In this document: positions 21,069-36,780 of the stretch, in pieces
Layout of the letters: each line of letters starts with the position of its first letter
Position numbering within the stretch: the stretch's first letter is position 1
From: Flammulina velutipes
Taxonomy: Eukaryota; Basidiomycota; Agaricomycetes; Agaricales; Physalacriaceae
NCBI GenBank assembly: GCA_011800155.1
Contig: CM022370.1
Span: 3,286,001-3,350,000, forward strand
Length of the DNA stretch: 64,000 nt
Direction: 5' to 3'
Translations under genes and position numbers: made by a program
The notes under the pieces: generated by a model
What the model was told of the DNA's origin: nothing
Databases searched by the model: none
What the model saw: only the letters and a program-made list of their open reading frames with translations

Positions 21069-23729
21069 GTGCCCGCCCGCCTCATGCCCCATGGTGTGTA
21101 GTCGTGCCATGGCCCTCTCCTTCGCACCTGCATCTTCATGGATTTACGCCATTTTTCACGAACTGCATTACATAGACATTGTCCAAAAGTTCGCACATCC
21201 CTTGTATCATTTGCAGTGTACAATTTTGATACCTTACTTCCGGGTTCCTTGCATGGTTAAATACGGGTATATCATTCGCTAGATGCAGAATGCGCTAGAT
21301 ACATAATTCATTCACCTTCCGCGAACCTTGGGACCTTAGTGTGGCGTAAGCGCCGGTCCAGAGCCCAGACGCGAGTTAACTCTAAAGATGTAGCACCATT
21401 TATCATGAAATATGACTATGATTGAATACACGGAGGGTAACTCAAATAGCCGTAACTAGGCCACTTCAAGTCCTCTCGTCATAGCTAGTTCACGAACCTC
21501 ACGCGGTATGATAGCCTCAATGTTTACTTATCAAGCTCCCTATATGTGCGGAGGCTCCAGTTATTTATGAAATGGCCAGTAACTACCAACTCTCACGGCA
21601 CTTTTGGTATGACGAAAGATGAGTCGATGTCCGAGGAGACGCCACACATCAACGCTTCGTCTTTGGCAACAGATGGTGTCTCTCCGATAAGCGGCGAAGC
21701 ATCCGCATAGAAGTTTCACGGGTCTCTTTCGAGCGAGAAGGTCACAAACCTTCGTAAACTCCTTGTGATAAAAACAGACATTCCAGTTGACAGCTTATAC
21801 TATGATGGACGATAAACACTTATGAGGAATACGTAACTGTGACCTCACAGGGGAATCTCTAGAAAGGTCTGTACAATTTTATCTACACCGATGGGGACTA
21901 CTTACCTGCGGCACATATGGGTGGCGCAATTCTCGTCATAGCAAATGAACAGCCGATATTTTACAATTCAAGAAGATCACCTTGGGGAGATGAAGGGTAC
22001 ATAGACCTTATACAAGCATCAAGTTCTGAATCCGAGTCCAGGTAGTGGTTTGGAGTACTGTCACATCGCCGAGATCTCCTATAGGACTAGTACAGGCTAA
22101 CCGGGGAGGGTAACGGCGACCGGACAGGCGCCTTATAACTACTGACCATCTTGGCAGTGTATGATTTACGAAAGCGCATTACAGGCACTCGCGGTAGTGT
22201 CGTAGTACAACTGCAATGACATCCACGTCCATTCCATTCCGGACTTCTTTGACAACATTGACCTGATCTCGAGTGGATCCATTTTGCGGGCCACGATATC
22301 GTGTGAACTGTTTAAGCCATAGCAATATATTTGTGACAGCCTTGACTGCGAGGAAGCCAAGGTGAAGCAGACTGAGAATTGGTGGCTGAGTGTGATCATC
22401 AACCGGCAACAAGCGGTCGTGGCTTGTTTTCAACCATCAAAAACACAAAACGTTTTTGTTTACTGCTGGGGCCTGTCAATGGAAGAAGGGCATAGCTAGT
22501 CATGTCGAAGCCTATACTTAGGACCTTCGGAGTAGCCCTTCGGTGATTGAACGCCTTTCTCATGTGTCCACTTCGAATAACACCATTTCAGGAAACCAAA
22601 TTTCTATTTTCTTAGGTCCTTGTGAGGGTTTACTCCCCGTAAGAAGTCATATCGGAGTTTCTTGTCTCTTTTATTCAGACAACAGCTGGATGGTTCGTGG
22701 CGCCACTAAAGCCTCTTCCTAAGTTTCTGGGAGATATGTTGATCGTCAACAATCAAGAATACACCCTCACTATCACTCTCATCAATCCGATAAACCTGGC
22801 GTCGCGTCTCTGGTGGTTCTCAGCAAAGGTACGTGTTTCTAGCAACACGGAACTCGATTGGTGGCTTGATCCCTCCCTAGGCAAGGGAGATATGTATGCT
22901 TCCCAATATGCTTATAGTGTGCTCAATGCGGCGCGTAAACGGCGACAGCAGGTGATGGCCTGATAAACAAGACAAATGTATTCAAAGAGGAAGCACATTT
23001 CCACGCAACTATACAATTCACTGCCTGTTCGGCTCACATCTTTGCTTCAAACCGGCCATCTTTCGCGCTAATCTGATCGCCGCTAATCCAGCAAAGACGG
23101 AGAACATTCGTGATATGTGCTACGTTGGAATTTGTACAGCCGCGTCCAGATGAATTCATACGACTAACTGAGGCTTGCTGTCACCATATCTTGACGACCA
23201 GGACCAGGACGACTAACTGCACCCGATGACTCCTCTCAGGACGGAGTAAACTGCGATTCCCTTCGATTCCCTCCCGGTCGAGCTCAGGCTCATAACGAGT
23301 GTCCAGGTAAGTAGACTACTCAACTGTACTCAATTCTTGGTCTGGGTCTGGCGGGGTGAGGCCCCTCGTTGCTGATGGTTTGGGCGGCTTCTCCTTGGAT
23401 CTAAACCTGGGACTCACAAATGCACCTGTTCTCTCAAACCTCAAGGTACATATTCTTCAATCCGGCCTGAATATAAGATCCTAAAACTCTATTAGTGGAC
23501 TTCGTTATTAGGGACCCGTTTTCTCATTCAGTAAACCCTTGCCGTAACTTGAATTTACGGGTGACTCCCCATCCCCATCTGTCAGTCACTGACCTTCTAA
23601 AGCGATAGACTTTTGGTGATAAAATGGCCCGTCTCTCCCTCATCATTAAACCGCGAGTGAAGTGTTCTCCCTTCCCTCTGGGTTTGATTTTCTCCTTAGA
23701 TCCTTGGGCTCCATCCGAACCGGATCCTC
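21069..23729. other. Gene-poor region
   Basis: About 2.7 kb in which I find no supported gene. Frames such as 22697-22963 (+) and 22179-22433 (-) are under 90 codons and lack recognised motifs, splice continuity or start context. The right end is the upstream region of the Gti1/Pac2 gene. Confidence 0.4.
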
Positions 23730-24971
23730 ATGGCTGCTCAGCGGTCTACTTGCACACATATCAAGATCACCACAACGGCTGATGCTCGTGTCATTTTTCA
23801 TGCCGTCTTCATGAACGTCCTCCCCATGATCACGCGAAGGTTAGATAACACTGAACGCAGCCATATTCTTCCTGGCGATGTCTATGTATGGGAGGAGCGT
23901 GGCGCGAACACTGAGACTTCCGGAGTGAGTGTCTTTCTTTCGTTCCCGGCGTATTTCTCAAAATTTGTAGACTGGCATAGAACGATGGACTGATGGTACG
24001 CTGATTTTTCTGGTGGTATTCCCTGGTATATTTATACACCACTTTTCGACGTCATGAAGGCCTTCGTTGGGGTCCATCAAGAGTGCGAGATGTAAGCGAC
24101 AGAAAGCTATGTCACAATCCAAGGCTCAATTTCGTGTTTAGGGCTTCCTGTACTATCAAGAAAAACAAGACGAGGGCGGGCTCTTCTCTGCCACGCAAAT
24201 CAGGCCTTCGAGCTCGTAGGCGCCACTGGAAGAACTCGGTTTTAACGCATTAATCTCTATCCAGCCAGAAACGAAGCAAAGCCGCTCAAACAGTATTGAC
24301 AAAACAAACCTACACCGTCAACGTTGAATTCCCAGGTGGAACCAAGAAGTGGCACCTTAGTAAGTACATGCAGTTTACTTCTGCTCGGATGGCGACTGAG
24401 TGTGTTCCTCCAAGTTGCGTACTATACGGAAGTAGCTTTGCCAAGTCTGCGAAGCGTCGACGACGTCCCAGAGCTCGCCTTGTTGAAGCCCACGGTACCC
24501 TACGACCGATACAAGGCGGCACGCGCGGCCAAAGGACGGCCCGAGCATATTTTCAACCCTCCCACAGGCGCCGAAAGTGGACCAGTGTACAATCGTCTCG
24601 AGTATGTCCAGTATACCCCTCCTGGGAACGGCTCTTCCTCAGCGGGTTCCTCTTCCCCGATGGCTATGCCTACTTCTCCAGTTTCTCCATCGACCAGCGG
24701 CCGTCATCGTGGTCTGTACAACAGCACGTATCACCATAGCCCTCCATCCCCTCCGCCGAGTTTTAACCCATCTTCTTCTCCCGGCGCCTTTCAGCTTCAT
24801 CGAATACCATCCCCGATTATGATTCCAGACGCGTATTCCTCAGGGGATGAAGCAGATAGAGCGGCTCACAATCGCGCAATGCCGCCCTTGACATATTTGA
24901 AGGGCATCTCTCCTCCTCGGAGGACACCAGAGGATGACAGAGCATTGAGTATGTTCCAGCCAGACTACTAA
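23730..24971 (+). CDS. Gti1/Pac2 (WOPR) family transcription regulator
   Basis: Fungal regulator of the Gti1/Pac2 family (relatives include Wor1 and Ryp1), which bind DNA through a WOPR-type fold and control morphology and development. The ATG at 23730 starts TCTHIKITTTADARVIFHAV and HILPGDVYVWEERG. Removal of four or five short introns then gives TGIERWTDG + LRWGPSRVRD + a block ending in FLYYQEKQDEGGL, which is the signature region of the family. Later exons read TKQTYTVNVEFPGGTKKWHL and IAYYTEVALPSLRSVDDVPE. The C-terminal third is Ser/Pro-rich and probably disordered. The splice joints were chosen because they restore the family motif in phase. Confidence 0.82.
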
Positions 24972-26136
24972 TGGCGAGAAATGGAGATAACGGATAGAAG
25001 AAACTTTATAAACCCGAATGTAACTGTACTTTGCTAACGTGCAATACACGACCCCGCGTACGCCACAATTCCGTTCGAGGCATCCAGACCCATTGACATC
25101 AGGTCGACCATTCAATTTTCTGTGAGCCGCGCATGAATTCTTGACAACCCTCCTGATTGAACAGCTTCCCTGTCAATGGTCAAAGCTGGGAGTAACAGAT
25201 CGTAACATAGAATGGTGAGTTTTCATCCGAGTCATAACCTACCTGGGTATTGGTTGGCTCTCTTAAGCGCGCTGTGGAGTTCCTCTGCAGCCGCAGACAA
25301 AAAAGAAATGGTCCCGCAAAAACAACTCAAGTTTCATTTATGATTACAGATGCTAGTGCTATAGTGCATGGGTCAATAACCGAGCCCCCACTGTCAGAAA
25401 GAATTTGGATATCAGAGATATCGTTTCGATACACTCTATAAAGCTGAGCAATTTTGGCGCATGCCACCTGAACTTGGGAAAGACAAACTGGATGAGAAGG
25501 TTCGCATCTGTAGAGACAAATTTGACGGTTGGAAGCTTCATGAAGTGGGCCACAACCTCCTGCAGTTTGGTGGCGTCCCAGCTTGACTCGTTCTAGAGAA
25601 CTGTACGGATACCTACGGGGATGATGTTATAAATACGTACTATCGTGCCCACAAACCAAATATGTACATGGTCAAACGAATCGCGACGACATCGTCAAGT
25701 TGTTTTCCAGACGGTGAGTCTGAAATAGTCTGTTTCTCTTTGAGTCTTGCGAGAATAATGAGCATCCTCGGAAGCGCCCAAGGAGCTTGATCCAAATAGA
25801 ATTAATCTGAACAAGTAAAAATCAACTGCGGATTTTCAATGCTATAAAAATTACGCTTGATGGCAGTAGATCGGTGTTGGTCGAGTTAGAGAAAATGGGG
25901 CGGCATTGAGTTGAGTCGTAGGATTTGACAGGGTCTTGAAGGGCGCTGGATCGTCAATTATTTGTTTTCTTATGCTGGCTTCGTCGTATATCTTCGTCTC
26001 CACGTAGCAAAGTTCCTTGTGAAAAAAATCTCTCCATGCTTCGGCGCCAAATAAGTTTGCTGCGAGGGCATCGCATAATAATTAGTGTTCAACTACAGGC
26101 AAACATCCATGGTACAGCGCACAATGAAGTCCTCTC
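24972..26136. other. Intergenic, no gene seen
   Basis: Convergent region between the Gti1/Pac2 and Vps3844-like genes, over 1.1 kb. Only small frames without motifs are present, and it is AT-rich in parts (25780-25900). Confidence 0.4.
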
Positions 26137-27281
26137 TCAATCCTTCTTCGAGTTGATCGCACCGCCCAACAGTGTACTGGGAAGTTCCTCTGCACCTGCG
26201 GAAGCTAGCAAAGAAACGGACCCAACGATAACAAATAGTATGACCAGGACACTTCCCACCAAGAGAACAAAGGAACTGAAATGTATATGGATTAGTTGGC
26301 GGCGGACATGGAATGAGTCTGCACTGACCTGCTGATATCCTTACGTTCACAAGCCTCGCCAACCCAATACTCTGTTTTGACCTTGTTACCCTCGCCAGTC
26401 TTGGATGCGCCGCACGCACAGACGAAGCAGGTCTTCCCGGCCTTTTCTGCCTGAAGGCATTGTCCATGGCCCGAGCAAGAGTCAGTGCTATTGCCACAGA
26501 CGTCCGCCGACTCGAAACACGTCGACACAGAACCAATGGGCTCTTGAGGAGGAGGATGATCAGGGAACGGGACCTGACTCTCCGTAGCCTGGCGCTTGGA
26601 GTAGTGAATGGTGGGAAGGGGAGTGTATGTCAAGATGGCAAGGTTGCAGGACTCTTCCATGCGTCGCTGAATAAATTCGCGGATGGTGGTAGCAGCCTGG
26701 ATGAACTCGTCACTTGAAGATCCGTAGGTCTTCCGTACTTCGGCCAGGCCAGACAGATCGAGAGCAGAGAATTCAGAATCCTCTGCCTCGTTGAGGAACG
26801 TTGTAAGGAATTGGGTGTTCTTGTAGTGTGCGAGTGAGGGGCTGGCGTCGAATATGGAGACATACGCGTGTTTAGCGCGATTGAGATATGTCGAGATGAC
26901 GCTGTAGAGAGAGGAAACAGGAGGAGATGACAGCTTGAAAGAAGGCCTTAATGAGGCGGGGAGTATAGCTTGGGGCTTTATTAGTCCAGAATGAGACGTT
27001 GCAGGAAGCTGCTTACCTTCGGCATCATCCTCTTCAACAGTTACAAGGTAAGAATTTGTAACTCCTTGGCCAACGAACGCATCCTCTTCGTAATTTCCTG
27101 CAGAGTTATCACGGAACGGTTCGAATGATTCCAGGCCGAAGTGTCGCGACAACACTGCACTTGCGTCGGCCGGTGACAACGAAAGACGGGATAAAGTTCG
27201 CGGAGGATTCAAGTAGACATGGATCCCGAATGCTGGCTGAAGAGCCGAGAGTAAAATAGCCACAGAAAGCAGGGCTACCAT
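26137..27281 (-). CDS. Vps3844-like (DUF3844) secretory-pathway membrane protein
   Basis: Type I membrane protein of about 360 aa. It has a signal peptide (MVALLSVAILLSALQPAFG), a luminal N-terminal domain (HVYLNPPRTLSRLSLSPADA), a Cys-rich region with CSGHGQCLQ, CFVCACGAS and TEYWVGEACERKDIS, then one helix (VLLVGSVLVILFVIVGSVSL) and a short cytosolic tail ending INSKKD. The Cys-rich block followed by YWxGxxCxxxD is the hallmark of the fungal Vps3844/DUF3844 C-terminal domain. A 50-nt intron near 26276-26327 joins KDIS to the membrane segment. The KKD end resembles a dilysine retrieval signal. Molecular role unknown beyond the ER/vacuolar sorting annotation of the family. Confidence 0.75.
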
Positions 27282-27439
27282 GTCGGTTGGAACGAGGAGA
27301 ATATTTGTCTCTGCTTGGCTTCGCTAGTGATGTAAGCTGCCGACGGCGCCACATAAATAGCCCAATTCGGCATTTGGCAGCGCGTCACGTCACTACCACT
27401 TAACGTCGCGTCTTGTCTGTCGCTTATCCTTTCACCGCC

Positions 27440-28859
27440 ATGCAAACAGTAATCAGTACTGTTCAGCGCATACTATTTCCCTTCGAATGGTGGTTCATGT
27501 TCAGGCGTCCTTGTGTTTCTTACTAATGCTTGGTGCAGCATCTTGACAACCCCTGTCGCACGCACAGTGATTACTCTCAAGAAGCCATTACCTGTGCTGC
27601 CTCCAGAGGTCTGGCTCGAGATTCTTGAATTCGCAACGTATATGCACCAATCTAACCACCTCGCGCCACTGGACCCATTCATTAGCAAGTGCCCGTCGAA
27701 TAATGTCATGGCTCCGAACACACCTTTACTAGCGCAACGGACAAAGTGCGCTCTGGTCCTCGTTTCTCGATCTTGGAATCGGATTTCCACACCTATCCTA
27801 TACCGCCATGTTGTCGTCCTCAGTCCTGCGCGTGCGACTACCCTCCTTCATACTTTGGATAGTCATCCGTACGGTGACATCACTCAAGGTCGTTTATCGG
27901 AGTATGGTTCATTTGTGAAGAGCCTAGAGATCTTCACGCATGCGCGTAATGCGAATTCCATCCCCTTCCTTCGAACCCTTTTTCGCATCTTCATGTCTTG
28001 CCCCAATCTGCGTCTATTGAGCGGCAACTGGAACCACTCGTTACCCAACGACTTCGTCCACGGAATTACAAGGATATATGGGCCTTCTCTCAAAGAGCTG
28101 TATTGGCACGACGATAAAGAACAGAGCTTCCTGACACCAGAATACCTCTCCGCATTTCAAGCACTGCGCGTCTTGAATTTGCGCAACTGGTCGGGGAGAG
28201 ATATTACACCCGCCACGTTCAACAACAGACCGACTTTACCTCTGGTTGAACATCTCATTCTATCCACGACCAACGCCAATCTTGTGGCCGCGACAGCGTT
28301 ATCGCTTCCATCCCTGCAGACCCTGACGCTCAAGGCTGCAGAATGGGCAACCATGGCCCTCGAAGATGTTCTGGTGGACTTTTTAAAGCTTCACGGATCC
28401 ACTTTGGCGTCTGTTCATCTCCCCGGCTCCCACATAGACACGGATTGTGATCCGTTCTCGCGACCTGTTTTCCCCATTTCCTCTCGCACCAAACCTGAGA
28501 TATTCCTACGCCCGGGAATGTGCCCCAATCTCCATACTCTCACTTTCGCCACCAATGCGCCTATCATACGCCTTTCTACGCCGCACCAATCACTCCGGAG
28601 AATCGGCCTGCGGGATATACACGTGAACGCACTGTACCCCGACAAAACTAATTCTACCAAGGCTCATTTGATGTCGTTCACCAGGAATAACTTCCCCGGG
28701 CTAGAGACAGTCAGGACGATTGGGTTTCTAGTGGACGCCGATACGGACATATTAGTGGAGGAAGTATTTATCTGGTGGACGGAGAAGTTTGAACGCGACG
28801 GGATTGATTTCCAGGATGGGGCAGGCATGGTCTGGATCTATGATGATTCCAACACGTAG
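27440..28859 (+). CDS. F-box domain protein
   Basis: The F-box core LPPEVWLEILEFATYM lies near residue 32, followed by LVLVSRSWNRISTPILYRHV, the usual basidiomycete F-box continuation. The rest is leucine-rich (RTLFRIFMSCPNLRLLSG, FQALRVLNLRNWSG) and fits an LRR-like solenoid that would recruit substrates to an SCF ubiquitin ligase. I place the start at ATG 27440 (MQTVISTVQRILFPFEW) with a 48-nt intron near 27492-27538. The frame otherwise opens with GTG at 27513, which is not a plausible start. Such genes form large families in mushrooms, so no individual function can be given. Confidence 0.75.
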
Positions 28860-29347
28860 AGAGATACATTGCATTATTTAATTGTCAGTCCTATACACAC
28901 GAATTGTCGAAGGAGGAGGAGGACAATGAGTGATCCTGGATCCGCAATCTAGATTTTCAACGTGTACGTGACCGCAAATGACCCGCATAAGTGACGCAGG
29001 TCACGACGTTGATCTTTGTCAATAACCTTCGCGTGCAAACGCCAGGCTTTCTTTCTTTTCTTGCTCCAGCAGGTTGTGGATAAACCAAAATATTCCACGC
29101 AAAATTTCCCAACAAAACAACGCGTTACTATCCCAAAATCAAAGTCTTCGCAAACTAGCCCAAGCGCGGTCAATCGGAGACATACGCCTGTCATTGTTAT
29201 ACCTCTTTGACCAGATTCGGTCGTACAAAGCGCGTCGAGGACTATTCAATCGACTTGCCAAGTCGCCGCCTACCTACAAAAGGGGCCATACACCTTTCAC
29301 TCTCCCCCCCATCCACTGCACGCCACTTGATTTTGCTGCCTTTCACC
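28860..29347. other. Intergenic, promoter of kinase gene
   Basis: About 490 bp between the F-box and Chk2-like genes. The last 60 bases are rich in C and T before the ATG at 29348, typical of fungal core promoters. No gene seen. Confidence 0.4.
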
Positions 29348-31746
<2,399 letters not shown>

Positions 31747-32111
31747 CTTATTCCATCCTCTCGTTATGTTTTCTCTCAGCTATTTTGATGCTTTGCTATC
31801 CATTTATCTTCCGATCCATATATCCTCATTTTTTTTACCATCTCATTCATCATTCACTACGCCTTATCGTCTTGGAACGCTAACATCGTCATTCTTAACT
31901 ACTGTCATTGCTCATATCCTATTCTCATCTCCGAATTATTGTATCATAGGTGTCTGTACTGTCAATGGAGAATAATTTGGAGGCGTGTAGACATGTCACC
32001 GTCACATTGTGACAATGCCGTTGTGATACAATGTGATACCCGCTTGACCGGACCGACAAGCGTCTCACCCTTCTGGACACTGTCTCTGTTCCGCCATCTA
32101 CAGAGACGTCA
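31747..32111. other. Intergenic, no gene seen
   Basis: About 365 bp, T-rich at first (3' flank of the kinase gene). TCACATTGTGACAATG and GATACAATGTGATAC at 31995-32040 form partly palindromic ACATTGTGA-type words that could be regulatory. Confidence 0.3.
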
Positions 32112-35100
32112 ATGAAAGCGAAGAAAGCCACTGAAGACAGGTCTTCCAAACGACCACGTCTCACTCGCTCTTGTGACTTTTGCCGAGGAAGAAAAGGTGA
32201 GCGAATAAATATATTTTTGGACCAACATCTCAACATCAATGCCTAGTTCGATGTTAGCCATCTTTCTACGCCTGGATACACAATCTAACACAAAGACCCA
32301 CTAGGCGATAGCGCGGACAGTCCCAGTAACGTTTGCACAAACTGCACCAACGCGAACGTACAATGTACACACGTTGAGGCAACGAAGGTTAGTTCAGGCC
32401 TGCTTGCGAAGCGTGTTATTTAATGATCATCCACTCTCAGTCGCTCGGATTGTCCAAAGGGTTTGTTCTCTCGCTAAGCTTGAGCACCATAACATAACTC
32501 ATCCGGTCATAGATACGTCGAAAGCTTGGAACGCCGCCTCACGAAATTGGAACGAGCCTTTCGTCGGGTTAGTTCTTCGTCGACACGCTATTGCCTCGCC
32601 TTGAACACCTTTTCAGCATCTTCCTCACGTAGACTTGGCTCAGATTCTGGCTGAAGACGCACCGGAAGGGGACGTGGAACACGTCGAAGTTATTCCTGGG
32701 CCCAAGTCCGATGAACCGCCTAGAAATGATATCTCGTTCAACGAGCTGAATCAAGCTATCAACGAAATTATCCCGCAACCTAAAAGGCTAGGTGTTCGAT
32801 TTTTTGGACGATCATGGTCGGTATCTTCGCGGTTTCAACTCATATACGGTGTTCTGATACGTTTATAGCCCATTGTATCTCGTGCAAGCAGTTCTACAGC
32901 AAAAGCAACTCGCAACCGGTGCTATCCTACCAATGACGCATGAAGAGATTTTTTTTTCAGCGAGACCTGAATTTGCTGAGGAACCTGAGGTTAGTCGTCA
33001 TGACGCTCCCCCATCAGCGGATTGTTGACTGTATGAATCGCTTAGGACTATCCGTCTCCTGACTTCTACTGCTTTCCGGATCACGAACTACTGCGCGTAC
33101 TAAGTGATGCTTATTTTGCGAACTTCAACCGATTCTTGCCACTCCTCCATCGTCCAACATTTGAGCTGAACATCAAGAATCGTTTACATCTCACTGATGA
33201 TTTGTTCGGTGCTTCCGTCCTCCTTGTCTGTGCATTAGGCGCACGGATATCAGATACACCATCCGCAAACTCGTATGAGCCAAGAGGATGGGAATGGTAT
33301 TCCCAGGTAGACATAATGCGTACAGTTCTGCAAACATCGCCGACACTCCATGAGATCCATGTTCAGATAGTACGTGTTTCTATAGAGGAATTCCGCCCCT
33401 ATTCTTACGAATCTACCTAGCTGGCTGCGCTTTATTCACAGACTATCGGAAGGTCATATACCATGTCGACGAGGATCGGGGTTGGCTTCCGTCGCTTATT
33501 CGATGCTGGGGCCCACATGCGCCGTAGCGGTCCCCCAAACGTAACAAATGAGCTCTGGAAACGAGCTTTTTGGCAAGTGATTTCAGCTATTTTCGTTTTC
33601 CACACTGACCTTTATGTAGGGTGCTCTTCTTTCTCGATGTCACCCATAACACGATACTTGGTCGCCCTTTTGCCCTTCAATATGAGGAGTGAGTAGCTGT
33701 TTTGTTCCAGAACTTTTCTAATGGAAGACCAGCTTCGACGTTCAATACCCACTGGAATGCGACGACGAATACTGGGAGAACGTGGACGAAAGTCGTGCCT
33801 TCAAACAGCCACCCGGGACGCATTCTTCTATCACGTACTTCGTCCACCTTCTAAAATTGACGACGCTCTTATTCTATATCAAGAATCTCGTTGTATGTCG
33901 CGTTGAAAACCCAGATTGTGTTTCTGACAATATCGACAGTACTCCGTACGGCAGCCTTTACGCCTATGCGACGGACAACAACGACCCACAGACTCGGATA
34001 TTATAATGCACTTTGATTCTAACCTCAATAAATGGCTTGAGGCTCTCCCACCCCACTGTAGGCAACATTTTCTCATCAGTATCCCAGGCTTACAGAGGTC
34101 TATCCCATACAGTGCAATGGAAGACGGACCATTCTGATCAGTTTTTTCTTCCTGCCGCCTTCTTACACAGCACCTACCATTACGTTCGGTTGCTGATCCA
34201 TAGGCCATTCATACCCCTTCCATCTGTTCCGTCTGCGTCTGTTTCGAATTCATCTTCCCTACTAGTGTGCGTCAATGCCGCTCGCTCATGCCTGCGTATC
34301 GCAGAAGCCGTGAAAGCACGAAGCGACATCTACTCTGTACATGTTTTGGCAAGTTGTCTTACAAAACAATTTGCCCACGACTTATAGTTCCTACAGACGT
34401 GTTATCAATGCTCCGTTTATGTCCTCTTGTTATGGGTCTGGAGGAACGTACACTCCAAGCAAGAAGTCCTTCATAGTCGGGAGTTCATGCTCGCGCGCGA
34501 CCTTATGAATATACTACAGGATCTGGAAGAGAAGTAAGTCGTCATTTAGCGTCACCCTCCAAGCCTGCTAATCGAATTACGCGAAGAATTAGTCTTGCTG
34601 GTACCATGCGGTACGCTTTACGACGTCTAACGAGTTTACATCGGTGCTGACACTATTACAACGGCCAGGGATATCCTAGTCAAACTGACCGATGTTCCAG
34701 ATTCATTCCCCGAATCCTCTGGACCGATAAAGAAACGACCATGCCTCGATCTTACGGATGACTCTACAGCTGCCATACGATGGGGGTCATCCTTGTCGAG
34801 TTCACTTGTGACCGGACCCGACATGGAGGCACCACTAGAGAACAGTGCTTTTGCGCAGACTGCCCACCAGGCTGACGAGACCCTGGATAATTGGCTAGCT
34901 GCCCACTTCCCTCCACAGAGTGATGCATCTCGACGGCCAGAAGCATCGCAAATCCTAAATCTGGATGCTCTACTTTCGCCACCGTCACGACTGAGTGGTA
35001 ATGCTTTGTCAGAGAATAGTCCGTTGGCACATACCGCTGCCGCGATGAGCTCTTGGGAGGCATGGAGAGCCAAGTGAGTATCATTCTATCCCTACACCCA

Positions 35101-35151
35101 CATGTGCTGATTGTTTACAGCCCCACTGACTTTGTTCAAAATTTCCTATAA
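32112..35151 (+). CDS. Zn2Cys6 fungal transcription factor with fungal_trans domain
   Basis: GAL4-type regulator. The N-terminus is basic (KRPRLTRS), then the zinc cluster CDFCRGRK + VRC + DSADSPSN + VCTNCTNANVQC, which has C-x2-C-x6-C-x9-C-x2-C-x6-C spacing. It only forms if a 6-nt exon (32247-32252) is spliced in. ESLERRLTKLERAFRRL is a short coiled coil next to it. The middle region (YFANFNRFLPLLHRPTFE, LVCALGARISDTPSA, VGFRRLFDAGAHMRR, FFLDVTHNTILGRPFALQYE) is the fungal-specific regulatory domain. The C-terminus is Ser/Pro-rich and ends PTDFVQNFL. More than ten introns are inferred. Target pathway unknown; XlnR/PrnA-like regulators are the nearest pattern I recognise. Confidence 0.8.
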
Positions 35152-35202
35152 TGCTTTCTAGATGTTGTCAAGTATATCCGTGTACAGATGGACCCACACT
35201 AC

Positions 35203-36461
35203 TTAATATTGCCTGAATCGTAGCATTCCTTTCGATGCCAGCGTAGGAAGCTTGTGTCTCGTAAATTCGAACGCCTCTTTCTGCAGTGCCCAGACGACTA
35301 GGAAAGACCAAGTTGACACCGTTGTCGACGATATCATCAAAGCTTCCTCTACTTCGCGCCACGGAAACAGTTCCAAGTTGACAACACTGGCTTTGAAGAC
35401 AATTGATATGTGTACTTCCTCCAGCACTGAGGAGTCCAGCTGACGCAACAACGTCGGGAGCCATGAAAGCGTCATGTTGGGGATGTTGAGTATGCACAAC
35501 ATCTCGAAGTGCAGATATCTCAGCGATTTGTTCCAAGATAGATCTAAATGCTCCTGAATTGCTTCTAGAATGCCAAGTTAGAGATTCTACGGTTTATCGT
35601 GTTTAGCGGCCTACCTGATATCATACTATATCCCGATACTGAAGGGTATTGACATTGCACACAGAACCTCTCCAAAAATCGACACGCTTTCAGAAAATCC
35701 CCCAGGATGGGAAAATCGGAAATTGTGGTGGGGATGGGTAGCGTCAAATTCGTGATTCGTGGAGGGGGGCTTGAGTGAGTCATCCAGTCAATGGTGTGGA
35801 TAAAGGCTAGTAGATGATCGACATCTACCGTGTTGATATGCGGAGGAAGGATGGGGATAGGTGTTGACCTCAAGGTCGATTGCACACTCAAGATGTGGAC
35901 GTTGAGAAACTGGAGGGCCAAAACGCTTCGAAATGAAGCAATAAATGTGTTCATGCTTCGGGAGCTCTCAAAGCGAACACGTTGTAATTTCAGCTCCTCG
36001 AGTTGTAGAAATCCACTGTCAAACAACATGGCGGTGCGTCGAGAGAGCTGGTCGTGATTTACATCCACGAGATGCAACGTCCGAACGTTTGGGAGGTACC
36101 TGAGGAAGAGCGGAAGAGACTTGTCAAGCCATGGCGCTTCCGTAGTGGCACGGCGTGCATCATTGAGCTCTAGATCTAGTATGTAGTGGCCAACGTCCGG
36201 AGATGCAGACAACGCAGTGATCAGCCGTTTCGCCTGGCGCTCTGAACGTAGTGATATATGACCATGCAGATGGGGTCGGCCAATGTGCATCCAAGCCTTG
36301 CATGTCAGAATGCATGCCTGAAGTGTGCGTCGGTCTTGGATCAAGTCGATGATTTCTTGCCACAGTTCCACGGGAAGTGCCACCTTCAGATAGGTGATTC
36401 ATATCGATAAAACTTTGGAATGAACAGGCAATGTATGACACACCTTTCCTTCGACGTGCAT
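35203..36461 (-). CDS. F-box/LRR-like protein
   Basis: A tiny first exon (ATG at 36461, MHVEGK) joins over a short intron to VALPVELWQEIIDLIQDRRT, the F-box, and ACILTCKAWMHIGRPHL. Leucine-rich repeats follow (RYLPNVRTLHLVDVNHDQL, LQLEELKLQRVRFESSR). A second intron near 35570-35630 leads to SLRYLHFEMLCILNIPN and SVLEEVHISIVFKAS and LFPWREVEEALM, then the stop at 35203. The body would otherwise open with GTG at 36383, so the short first exon is needed. It is probably an SCF substrate adaptor. It lies tail-to-tail with the Zn2Cys6 gene. Confidence 0.72.
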
Positions 36462-36780
36462 CTTGGTAGTAAAAAGGAGAGTTACATAGCATTTCGAAGC
36501 CAGGGTCGATAATACTACGTAGCACTGAGCAGTGCTGTAGATTCAGATTCCGTACTTCTTGTAAGTTTGACGAATATAATATGGGAAAAAAGCAGATACA
36601 ATTGGCCACATCGTTTACATGATTTTACGAATTTGTAAGGGGAAAATCCCAAAATAAGTTATAAACCGAGTTCGGTATTCTGCTGAGAAGATGGAAAGGA
36701 ATTCAAGGAGTGATACAGTTACTAAAAGTTGGCGGCCTGAGAGGATCTCTTTTGAAGACGAGCTCTTCAGACAAGTGACT
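36462..36780. other. Intergenic, no gene seen
   Basis: About 320 bp between two minus-strand genes: upstream of the F-box/LRR gene and 3' of the methyltransferase-like gene. Confidence 0.4.

Noticed and set aside
27513..27600. Start of the F-box protein at 27513
   Set aside because: The codon is GTG. A two-exon start from ATG 27440 fits better.
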